Positions 43,155 to 54,435 of a stretch of 64,000 nt of DNA are shown piece after piece. Source of the DNA: Mercurialis annua (Eukaryota; Streptophyta; Magnoliopsida; Malpighiales; Euphorbiaceae); NCBI RefSeq assembly GCF_937616625.2, contig NC_065575.1, forward strand, positions 24,166,001 through 24,230,000, read 5' to 3'. Each line of letters opens with the position of its first letter. The first letter of the stretch is position 1. The notes beneath the pieces were generated by a model. The model did not search any database. It saw only the letters and a program-made list of their open reading frames with translations, and was not told where the DNA came from. The translations under genes and the position numbers were made by a program.

Positions 43155-46100
43155 CTGTGTGATCACCAGTGTCCGGGTCAGTCATAGAATTAGTGTCGAT
43201 AGATGTTTGTATTTTAAAATGTTTGATATGAGCTCAATATACGCTAATCATGTTTGGGTATCGGAAAGAAGGATTATAAATTTTGTTAGATACGTGAGTA
43301 ACTCGGTTGAACTATCTCGGGACCCGTATCTAGTGAGTAACTCGGTTGAACTATCTTGGGACTCACACCTTAGGATTAAGCAGTGACATGATGTAACTCA
43401 GTTGAACTATCTCGGGACTATGTCACTCAGACGTTTACAAACGTTACAAAACAAATCCAAACGTTTCACCTTTTTAGCAATTTGAGCCAAACGTTTACAA
43501 ACGTTACGAAACAAATCAAAATGTTTCACCTTTTTAGCTATTTAAGCCAAACGTTTACAAACGTTACAAAACAAATGAAAATGTTTCACCTTTTTAGCAA
43601 TTTAAGCCAAACGTTTAGAAACGTTACGAAATAAATCCGAACGTTTCACATTTTTAGCGATTGAACCAAACGTTTCACATTTTTAGCGGTTTAATCCAAA
43701 CGTTTACAAACGTAACAAAACAAATCCAAAGGTTTCACCTTTTTAGCTATATAAGCCAAAATTTACAAACATTACAAAACAAATCCAAAACGTTTTACCT
43801 TTTTAGCAATTGAAGCCAAACGTTTACAAACGTTACAAAACAAAACCAAATGTTTAAAACGTTACAAAAAAAATCCAAATGTTTAACTTTTTTAGCGATT
43901 TAAGCCAAATGTTTAATCCAAAAGTTTCAACTTTTTAGCGATTTAAGCCAAACATTTACAAACGTTAAGAAACAAATTCAAACGTTTCCCCTTTTTATCA
44001 ATTTAAGCCAAACATTTAAAACGTTACGAAACCAAGCCGAACGTTTAAAACGTTTTGAAACAACTCCAGACGTTTCATCTTTTTAGCGATTTAAGCCAAA
44101 CGTTTACAAATGTTACGAAACCAATCCAAACGTTACGAAACAAATCCAAACGTTTCACCTTTTTAGCGATTTAAGCTAAACATTTACAAACGTTACGAAA
44201 CAACTCCAAACGTTTCACATTTTTAGCGATTTAAGCCAAACGTTTATGAATGTTACGAAACCAATCCAAACGTTTAAACCGTTACGAAACAAATCCAAAC
44301 GTTTCACCTTTTTAGCGATTGAAGCCAAACATTTACAATAGCTACGAAACAACTCCAAACGTTTCACCTTTTTTAGCGATTTAAGCCAAACATTTACAAA
44401 CGGTACGAAACAAATCTAAACGTTTGGATTGGTTTTGTAACTTTTTAAACGTTTGGCTTATATCGCTAAAACTGTCCAAACGTTTACAAACGTTACGAAA
44501 CATATCCAAACGTTTCCCGTTTTTAGCGATTTATGCCAAACGTTTACAAACGTTACGAAACAAAACAAAATATTTCACCTTTTTAGCGATTTAAGCCAAA
44601 CCTTTACAAACGTCAGAAACAAATCCAAATGTTTCACCTTTTTGGCGATTTTAGCCAAACGTTTAAAACATTACGCAAAACTAATCCAAACGTTTAAGAC
44701 GTTACGAAACAAATCCAAACTTTCACCTTTTTAGCGATTTAAGCAAAACTTTTAAAACGTTACGATACCAAGCGAAATGTTTACAAACGTTACGAAACAA
44801 ATCAAAACGTTTCACCTTTTTAACGATTTAAGCCAAACATTTAAAATGTAACAAAACAATCCAAACGTTTAAAATGTTACGAAACAAATCCAAATGTTTC
44901 ACCTTTTTAGCGATTTAAGCCAAACGTTTAAAACGTTACGAAACCAATCCAAACGTTTAAAACATTACGAAACAAATTCAAATGTTTCACCTTTTTAGCG
45001 ATCTAATCCAAACGCTTAAAACGTTATGAAACCAATCCAAATGTTTACAAACGTTACGAAAAGAATCCAAATGTTTCACCTTTTTAGCAATTGAAGTCAG
45101 ACGTTTAAAACCGTACAAAACCAATCGAAACGTTTAAAACGTAACGAAACAAATTCAGACGTTTCACCTTTTTAGCGATTTAAGCCAAACGTTTATAAAT
45201 GTAACAAAACCAATCCAAACATTTAAAACTTTATGAAATAAATCCAAACGTTTCACATTTTTAGCGATTTAAGCCAAACGTTTAAAACGTTACGAAACTA
45301 ATCCAAATGTTTAATGCATTACAAAACAAATCCAAACGTTTCACATTTTTAGCAATTTAAGCCAAACGTTTAAAACGTTACGAAACCAATTTAAATGGTT
45401 CACATTATTAGCGATTTAAGCCAAACGTTTACAAACTTTACGAAACAAAACCAAACGTTGCACCTTTTTAGCAATTTAAGCCAAACATTTACAAACTTTA
45501 CGAAACAAAACCAAACGTTTCCCTTTTTTGCGAGTTAAGACAAACGTTACGAAATCAATCCAAACGTTTCACCTTTTTAGCGATTTAAGCCAAACGTTTA
45601 CAAATATTACGAAACAAAACCAAACGTTTCGCCTTTTTAGCTATTTAAGCCAAACGTTAACAAACGATACGAAACAAATTCAAACGTTTCACCTTTTTAG
45701 CTATTTAAGCTAAACGTTTACAAATGTTACAAAACCTATCCAAAAATTTAAAACGTTACGAAACAAATCCAAACGTTTACAAACAAAACGAAAAAATTTC
45801 AATTGTTTTACCTTTTTTGCTATTTAAGCCAAACGTTTACAAACGTTACGAAACAAATCCAAACGTTTAAGGTGTTGCAAAGGAAATCCAAATGTTTAAA
45901 ACGTTAGTAAAACAAATCCAAACGTTTCACCTCTTTATCGATTTAAGCCAAACTTTTACAAATGTTACGAAACAGATCCAAACGTTTCACCTTTTCATCG
46001 ATTTAAGCCAAACTTTTACAAACATTATGAAACAAATCCAAAAGTTTTGCCATTTTTAGCGATTGAAGCCAAAAGTTTACAAAAGTTACAAAACAAATTC

Positions 46101-47439
46101 GAACGTTTCACCTTTTTAGCGGTTTCAGCCAAACGTATACAAACATTACGAAATCAAATCCAAACGTATAAAATGTTACAAAACCAATCCAAACGTTTAC
46201 AAAGTTACGAAACAAAACCAAACATTTCATCTTTTTAGCGATTTAAGCCAAACGTTTACAAACGTTACGAAACAAATCCAAACCTTTCCTCTTTTTAGCA
46301 ATTTAAGCCAAACGTTTAAAACGTTACGAAACCAATCCAAACGTTTCCCATTTTTAGCGATTTAAGCCAAACTTTTACAAACGTTACGAAACAAATCCAA
46401 ATGTTTCACCTTTTAGCGATTTAAGCCAAACGTTTACAAACGTTACGAAACAAAGCCAAACGTTTCACCTTTTTAGCGATTTAAGCCAAATGTTTACAAA
46501 CAAAACGAAACAATTCCAAATGTTTCACCTTTTTAGCTATTTAAGCCAAACGTTTACAAACGTTACGAATCAATTCCAAACGTTTAAGGCGTTACGAAGG
46601 AAATCCAAACGTTTAAAATGTTACAAAACAAATCCAAAAGTTTCACCTTTTTATCGATTTAAGCCAAACTTTACAAATGTTACGAAACAAATCCAAACGT
46701 TTAACCTTTTTATTGATTTCAGCCAGACTTTTACAAAAGTTGGGAAACAAATCCAAAAGTTTAGCATTTTTAGCGATTGAAGCCAAACGTTTACAAAAGT
46801 TACAAAACAAATCCAAACGTTTCACGTTTTTAGCGGTTTAAGCCAAACGTATACAAACATTAGGAAATCCAATCCAAACGAATAAAACGTTACAAAACCA
46901 ATCCAAACGTTTACAAAGTTATGAAACAAAACCAAATATTTCATCTTTTTAGCGATTTATGTCAAACGTTTACAAACGTTACGAAACAAATCCAAACGTT
47001 TCCCCTTTTTAGCAATTTAAGTCGAACGTTTAAAATGTTACAAAACAAATACGAACGTTTCACCTTTCTAGCGATTTAAACCAAACATCTCACCTTTTAA
47101 GCTATTTAAACCAAAAGTGTACAAAGGTTACGTAACTAATCCAAATGTTTTAAACTTTACGAAACAAATCATAATGTTTCACCTTTTTTGCGATTTAAGC
47201 TAAACGTTTAAAACTTTACGAAACAAATCCTAACGTTTCACCTTTTTACCGATGAAAGCCAAACGTTTAAAACGTTACGAAACAAATCCAAACGTTTAAA
47301 ACGTTACTAAACAAATCCAAACGTTTAAAACGATACGAAACAAATACAAACGATTCACCTTTTAAGCGATTTAAGCCAAAAGTTTAAAATATTACGAAAC
47401 AAATTTAAACGTTTTAAAACGTTCGGAGACATATCCAGA

Positions 47440-47910
47440 CGTTTGATTTCTTTCGTAACGTTTGTAAACGTTTGTCTTCAATTGCTAAAAGGTGAAACGT
47501 TTGGATTTCTTTCATAGCATCTGTAAATGTTTGGCTTATATAGCTAAAAAGTTGAACTGTTTGGTTTTGTTTCATAACGTTTGTACACGTTTAGCTTAAA
47601 TCGCTGAAAAGGTAAAACGTTTGAATTGTTTCGTAACGTTTTAAACGTTTGGATTAAATTGCTGAAAAGGTGAAACGTTTGGATTTGTTTCTTAACGTTT
47701 GGATTGGTTTTGTAACGTTTTAAACTTTTGGCTTAAATCGCTAAAAAGGTTAAACGTTTGGTTTTGTTTCGTAACGTTTAGATTGGTTTCGTAACGTTTT
47801 AAACATTTGGCTTAAATAGCTAAAAGGTGAAACATTAGGATTTGTTTTGTAACGTTATAAACGTTTGGATTGGTTTCGTAACGTTTTAAACGTTTGGCTT
47901 AAATCTGTAA
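47440..47910 (+). repeat. Strand-flipped block of satellite
   Basis: About 470 bp, seven to eight partial units, in direct orientation inside array 6, with both breakpoints in satellite sequence. Contains both GGATTGGTTTTGTAACG and GGATTTGTTTCGTAACG variants. Confidence 0.88.
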
Positions 47911-48579
47911 ACCAATCGAAACGTTTAAAACTTCACGAAACAAATCCAAAATTTCACCTTTTTAGCGATTTAAGCCAAACATTTATAAATATTACGAAAT
48001 AAATCCAAACGTTTCACCTTTTTAGCGATTAAAACCAAAGGGTTACAAACTAAACAAAACAAATCCAAACATTTCATATTTTAGCGATTTACGTCAAACG
48101 TTTACAAACTCTACGAAAAAACCAAACGTTTCACCTTTTCAGCAATTTAATCCAAACGTTTACAAATATTACAAAATAAATCAAAACATTTCATCTTTTT
48201 AGCGATTTAAGCCAAACGTTTACAAAAAAATCAAAATGTTTGGATTGGTTTTATAACGTTTTAAACGTTTGGCTTAAATCGCTAAAAAGGTCCAAACGTT
48301 TACAAATATTACGAAACAAATCCAAATGTTTCTCCTTTTTAGCGATTTAAGCTAAACGTTTACAAACGATACGAAACAAATCCAAAAGTTTCACCTTTTT
48401 AGAGATTTAAGCTAAACGTTAAGAAACAAATCAAAACTTTTCCCTTTTTTATCAATTTAAGCCAAACATTTAAAATGTTGCGAAACCAAACCAAACATTT
48501 AAAACATTACGAAACAAATCCAAATGTTTCACATTTTTAGCGATTTAAGTCAGACGCTTACAAACGTTATGAAACCAAT

Positions 48580-50570
48580 CCAAACGTTTACAAACGTTAC
48601 GAAACAAATCCAAACGTAGTCGAACGTTTAAAACCTTATGAAACCAATCCAAACGTTTAAAACGTAACAAAACAAATCCAAACGTTTCACCTTTATAGAG
48701 ATTTAAGCCAAACGTTACGAAACAAATTCAAACGTTTCACCATTATATCTATTTAAGCCAAACGTTTACAAATGTTAAAAAACCAATCCAAACATTTAAA
48801 ATGTTACGAAATAAATCTAAACGTTTCACATTTTAGCGATATAAGCCAAACGTTTAAAACGTTATGAAACTAATCCAAGCGTTTAAAACGTTACGAAACA
48901 AATCCAAACGTTTCACCTTTTTTTGCAAATTAAGCCAAACGTTTACAAAAGTTACGAAACAAATCCAAACGTGTCACCTTTTTAGCGATTTAAGTCAAAC
49001 GTTAATAAACGATACGAAACAAATTCAAACGTTTCACCTTTTTAGATATTTAAGCCAAACGTTTACAAATGTTACAAAACCTATCCAAACATTTAAAACG
49101 TTACGAAACAAATTCAAACGTTTCACATTTTTAGCGATTTAAGTCAAACGTTTAAAACATTACGAAACTAATCCAATCGTTTAAAACGTTATGAAACAAA
49201 TCCAAACATTTCACCTTTTTAGCGAATTAAGACAAACATTTACAAACATTACGAAACAAATCCAAACGTTTCACCTTTTTAGGGATTTAAGCCAAATGTT
49301 TACAAACGTTACAAAACAAATCCAAATATTTCACCTTTTTAGCGATTGAAGCCAAACGTTTAAAACGTTACAAAACCAATCAAAATGTTTAATACATTAC
49401 GAAACAAATCCAAATGTTTCACATTTTTAGCGATTCAAGCCAAACGTTTAAAACGTTACGAAACCAATCTAAACGTTACACATTTTTAGCGATTTAAGCC
49501 CAACGTTTACAAACGTTATGAAACAAAACCAAACGTTTCAACTTTTTATCAATTTAATCCAAACGTTTACAAACTTTACGAAACAAAACAAAACGTTTCA
49601 CCTTTTTTGCGAGTTAAGACAAACGTTTACAAACATTACGAAACCAATCCTAACGTTTCACATTTTTAGCGATATAAGCCAAACGTTTAAAACTTTACAA
49701 AACTAATCCAAACGTTTAAAACGTTATGAAACAAATCCAAACGTTTCACCTTTTTAGCGATTTGAGCCAAATATTTACAAACGTTACGAAACAAATCCAA
49801 ACGTTTTGACCTTTTTAGCGATTTAAGCCAAACGTGAACAAACGATACGAAACAAATTCAAACGTTTCACCTTTTTAGCTATTTAAACCAAACGTTTACA
49901 AATGTTACAAAAGCAATCTAAACATTTAAAACGTTACGAAACAAATCCAAATGTTTGACATTATTAGCGATTTAAGCCAAACGTTTAAAACATTACGAAA
50001 CTAATCCAAGAGTTTAAAACGTTATGAAACAAATCCAAACGTTTCACCTTTTTAGCGAATTAAGACAAACATTTACAAACATTACGAAACTAATCCAAGC
50101 GTTTAAGACGTTACGAATCAAATCCAAATGTTACACCTTTTTAGCAATGTAAGCCAAACGTTTAAAACGTTATGAAACCAATCCAAACGATTACAAATGT
50201 TACGAAACAAATCCAAACGTTTCACCGTTTTAGCGATTGAGGTCAAACGTTTAAAACCTTACGAAACCAATCCAAACGTTTAAAACGTAACGAAACAAAT
50301 CCAAACGTTTCAAATTTATAGCGATTTAAGCCAAACGTTAACAAACGTTACGAAACAAATTCAAACGTTTCACCTTTATAGATATTTAAGCCAAACGTTT
50401 ACAAATTTTACAAAACCAATCCAAACATTTAAAACATAACGAAACAAATCTAAACGTTTCACATTTTTAGCGATATAAGCCAAACGTTTAAAAATTCACA
50501 AAACTAATCCAAGCGTTTAAAACGTTACGAAACAAATCCAAACGCTTCACCTTTTTAGCAAATTAATCCA
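48580..50570 (-). repeat. Satellite segmental duplication, copy 1
   Basis: Shares rare variants with 51290-53290, including the marker GTAGTCGAACG at 48616 and 51319 (offset 2703). Offsets elsewhere are 2713 (49518/52231) and 2706 (50488/53194), so only a few bases were gained or lost. Confidence 0.8.
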
Positions 50571-51289
50571 AACGTTTACAAACGTTACGAAATAAATTCA
50601 AACGTTTCACATTTCTAGCGATTTAAGCCAAACGTTTATAAACGTTACGAAACAAATTCAAACAATTTACCTTTTTAGCGATTTAAGCCAAACGTATACA
50701 ACGTTAAAAAACAAATCCAAACTAAATGTTTCACCTTTTCAGCGATATAAGCCAAACGTTTAAAACTTTACGAAACGAATCCAAATATTTTATCTTTTTA
50801 TCAATTTAAAGAAAACGTTTACAAACATAACTAAACAAATCCTAACGTTTTGCATTTTTACCGATTTAAGCCGAAAGTTTAAAACTTTCCAAAACCAATC
50901 TGAACGTTTATAACATTACGAAACAAATCCAAACGTTTCACCTTTTTAGCGATTTAAGCCGAACATTTACAAACATTACGAAACAAATCCAAACGTTTCA
51001 CCATTTTAGCAATTTAAGCAAAACATTTATAATGTTTCGAAACTAATCCAAACGTTTAAAACGTTAGGAAACAAATCCAAACGTTACACATTTTTAGAGA
51101 TTTAAGCCAAAGATATACAAACGTTACGAAACAAAACCAAATGTCGAATCTTTTTAGAAATTTAAGCCAAACATTTACAACTTTACAAAACAATCCAAAC
51201 GTTTAAAACGTTACGAAACAAATCCAAATGTTACACCTTTTTAGCGATGTCAGCGAAACATTTAAATCGTTATGAAACCAATCCAAACG

Positions 51290-53290
51290 TTTACAAACGT
51301 TACGAAACAAATCCAAATGTAGTCGAACGTTTAAAACCTTATGAAACAAATCCAAACGTTTAAAACGTAACAAAACAAATCCAAACGTTTCACCTCTATA
51401 GCGATTTAAGACAAACGTTAACAAACGTTACGAAACAAATTCAAACGTTTCACCCTTATATCTATTTAAGCCAAACGTTTACAAATGTTAAAAAACCAAT
51501 CCAAACATTTAAAACGTTACGAAACAAATCTAAACGTTTCACATTTTAGCGATATAAGCCAAACGTTTAAAACGTTATGAAACTAATCCAAGCGTTTAAA
51601 ACGTTACGAAACAAATCCAAACGTTTCACCTTTTTTTGCAAATTAAGCCAAACGATTACAAAAGTTACGAAATAAATCCAAACGTGTCACCTTTTTAGCG
51701 ATTTAAGCCAAACGTTAACAAATGATACGAAACAAATTCAAACGTTTCCCCTTTTTAGATATTTAAGCCAAACGTTTACAAACGTTACAAAACCTATCCA
51801 AACATTTAAAACGTTACGAAACAAATCCAAACGTTTCACATTTTTAGCGATTTAAGTCAAACGTTTAAAACATTACGAAACTAATCCAAGCGTTTAAAAC
51901 GTTATGAAACAAATCCAAACATTTCACCTTTTTAGCGAATTAAGACAAACATTTACAAACATTACGAAACAAATCCAAATGTTTCACCTTTTTAGCAATT
52001 TAAGCCAAACGTTTACAAACGTTACAAAACAAATCCAAATATTTCACCTTTTTAGCGATTGAAGCCAAACGTTTAAAACGTTACAAAACCAATCAAAATG
52101 TTTAATACATTACGAAACAAATCCAAATGTTTCACATTTTTAGCGATTCAAGCCAAACGTTTAAAACGTTACGAAACCAATCTAAACGTTACACATTTTT
52201 AGCGATTTAAGCCCAACGTTTACAAACGTTATGAAACAAAACCAAACGTTTCAACTTTTTATCAATTTAATCCAAACGTTTACAAACTTTACGAAACAAA
52301 ACAAAATGTTTCACCTTTTTTGCGAGTTAAGACAAACGTTTACAAACATTACGAAACCAATCCTAACGTTTCACATTTTTAGCGATATAAGCCAAACGTT
52401 TAAAACTTTACAAAACTAATCCAAACGTTTGAAACGTTATGAAACAAATCCAAATGTTTCACCTTTTTAGCAAAGTAATCCAAACGTTTACAAACGCAAT
52501 GAAACAAATCCAAACGTTTTGACCTTTTTAGCGATTTAAGCCAAACGTTAACAAACGATACGAAACAAATTCAAACGTTTCACCTTTTTAGCTATTTAAA
52601 CCAAACGTTTACAAATGTTACAAAACCAATCTAAACATTTAAAACGTTACGAAACAAATCCAAACGTTTCACATTTTTAGCGATTTAAGCCAAACGTTTA
52701 AAACATTACGAAACTAATCCAAGCGTTTAAAACGTTATGAAACAAATCCAAACGTTTCACCTTTTTAGCGAACTAAGACAAACATTAACAAACATTACGA
52801 AACTAATCCAAGCGTTTAAAACATTACGAATCAAATCCAAATGTTACACCTTTTTAGCAATGTATGCCAAACGTTTAAAACGTTATGAAACCAATCCAAA
52901 CGATTACAAACGTTACGAAACAAATCCAAACGTTTCACCTTTTTAGCGATTGAGGTCAAACGTTTAAAACCTTACAAAACCAATCCAAACGTTTAAAACG
53001 TAACGAAACAAATCCAAACGTTTCAAATTTATAGCGATTTAAGCCAAACGTTAACAAACGTTACGAAACAAATTCAAACGTTTCACCTTTATAGATATTT
53101 AAGCCAAACGTTTACAAATTTTACAAAACCAATCCAAACATTTAAAATGTTACAAAACAAATCTAAACGTTTCACATTTTTAGCGATATAAGCCAAACGT
53201 TTAAAAATTCACAAAACTAATCCAAGCGTTTAAAACGTTACGAAACAAATCCAAACGTTTCACCTTTTTAGCAAATTAATCCAAACGTTA
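51290..53290 (-). repeat. Satellite segmental duplication, copy 2
   Basis: Second copy of 48580-50570. The Tat element inserted just beyond its end, at 53352. Confidence 0.8.
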
Positions 53291-53351
53291 CGAAATAAAT
53301 CCAAACGTTTCACCTTTTTAGCGATTTAAGCCAAACGTTAACAAACGATAC

Positions 53352-53942
53352 TGATAACTTGTGAAACGGCGGCGAAGTTCTGATCCAATGACCACTCCAA
53401 TGTTATACCTGAAAGGCACAACACAACCGTAAGAAGGATGCCGGAAGGGGATTCCGGCAAACCACTCCGACGGTCTAGTTAGTAACTGTTTTAGTGAGAA
53501 AAAGAATAAGAAGTGAAAGGTAATTAAGAGTTGAGAGAAAAAGAGAATTAACCTTTTTCCTATTTTTCTTTAGCCTTTTATACTATGTGTGTTGTTCCTC
53601 TTTGTCTGGGCTTGACAGACCTGATTTCGTTCTCTTTGTCTGTGCAGATGTTGTCTGGAATGTCAGGGTACGTCCTGACAAGTTTGTCGGTGTGTTTTGT
53701 TGAAGGTGAGCTCGGGTGAAACCGAGATGGTATTTTATGGTGTGTGGTCAGACCGAGATGGTACTTTTATGTAAGGCATTCGGTGACCGAGATGGTATAT
53801 ACGGTGCTCGATGCGGCCGAGATGGTACTACTTCTACGCATGTTGTTAGTTTTGTGTTCTGGTCGATTAGTTGGGTTGGTTGCTCGGCGTGATCTACTCG
53901 GTTCATGTGCTGTTTAGGGTTTGTTCATTTGTGTTGTTATCA
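53352..53942 (-). mobile_element. Tat 3' LTR (591 bp)
   Basis: Bounded by the 7-bp inverted repeat TGATAAC / GTTATCA. On the minus strand a TATAAAAGG box lies at 53574-53582. Four copies of a roughly 31-bp unit with ACCGAGATGGTA or GCCGAGATGGTA occur near 53721, 53752, 53786 and 53816, upstream of the TATA box in LTR sense. No coding frame. Confidence 0.93.
53574..53582 (-). promoter_or_regulatory. TATA box in Tat 3' LTR
   Basis: TATAAAAGG on the minus strand, conserved in the other LTR at 63776-63784, where it would drive the full-length Gag-Pol transcript. Confidence 0.65.
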
Positions 53943-53945
53943 CAA

Positions 53946-53955
53946 GTCCCCCCTC
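53946..53955 (-). promoter_or_regulatory. Tat polypurine tract
   Basis: GAGGGGGGAC on the minus strand, 3 nt before the LTR start TGATAAC. It fixes which LTR is the 3' one. Confidence 0.85.
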
Positions 53956-54166
53956 AACTTGTTCGGATATTTATGTCCGAGTGTTTTCTTGCATGTTCGG
54001 TTTTGGCTCTGGTTGGTTGTTACCTTATCCTTTGCGTGCCGTTTTAGCTATCTAGCTTACCTGACAAGCTTTTGACACGTGGTCTTCTATTAATGCTGCC
54101 TTTTGACACCTGGTATCCACTAGCACATTTATTGAGGCGGCATTTCAGTTGTCCCGTTTCGGTATC

Positions 54167-54174
54167 TATAAAAT
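54167..54174 (+). promoter_or_regulatory. Putative TATA box of the antisense gene
   Basis: TATAAAAT on the plus strand, in the context GGTATCTATAAAATCC, about 225 bp inside the element from the 3' LTR and 269 bp upstream of the accessory ATG. A plausible 5'-UTR intron follows: GTAAGT donor at 54281 and TTATCCTTAG acceptor ending 54375, after a T-rich tract. Confidence 0.6.
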
Positions 54175-54435
54175 CCTTTTTGTTGATTTTTGTTTTTCTT
54201 TCTTCGCTCTCGTTTTGAATTTTTTTCTTTTCTTTTACTTTCTTTCGCTTTGTTGGAGTCTACTTTCGAAGATTTCATCAGTAAGTTCATTTTTTTCTCT
54301 GTTTGATCTTTGTTTGTTTCTTTTCTTCATCTTTTTTCTGTTTGTTCTTTGTGTTCTTGAGTGTTTTATCCTTAGGGTTGCTATATTTAGCCTTTTTGAT
54401 TTTGGTGAGAGTTGTTTTTTCTTCTCGGTTTAATA

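Larger units (their letters stand above)
41231..43425 (+). mobile_element. LTR B-like, direct orientation, both ends incomplete
   Basis: From about 42830 to 43425 it matches LTR B in inverted orientation: GGCGA.GCGACTACCAACGG, the stem-loop (43136-43154), a CACCAGTGTCCGG word and a three-unit minisatellite (43298-43418). Upstream, 41362-41451 is a CAGCAG/CTGCTG cluster and 41640-42560 a chain of GAAAGTTGTAGA modules. The TG start was not found and the right end breaks off inside the minisatellite zone at TATGTCA, directly before satellite. The left limit given is approximate. Confidence 0.75.
43426..53351 (-). repeat. 60-bp satellite array 6 (9.9 kb, mostly reverse)
   Basis: Reverse-orientation satellite with a distinct organisation. 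Full 60-bp units alternate irregularly with half units of about 29 bp that read AATCCAAACGTTTAAAACG then TTACGAAAC. Direct-orientation stretches interrupt it at about 44418-44475, 47440-47910 and 48232-48292. A 2.0-kb segment is duplicated (48580-50570 and 51290-53290). The array is cut at 53351 by the Tat element. Open frames here follow the repeat period and are not genes. Confidence 0.95.

Noticed and set aside
1..53351. A functional centromere
   Set aside because: A satellite with embedded gypsy elements is compatible with pericentromere or other heterochromatin, but nothing in the sequence alone shows CENH3 occupancy, and no centromere-specific CRM-type element was recognised.
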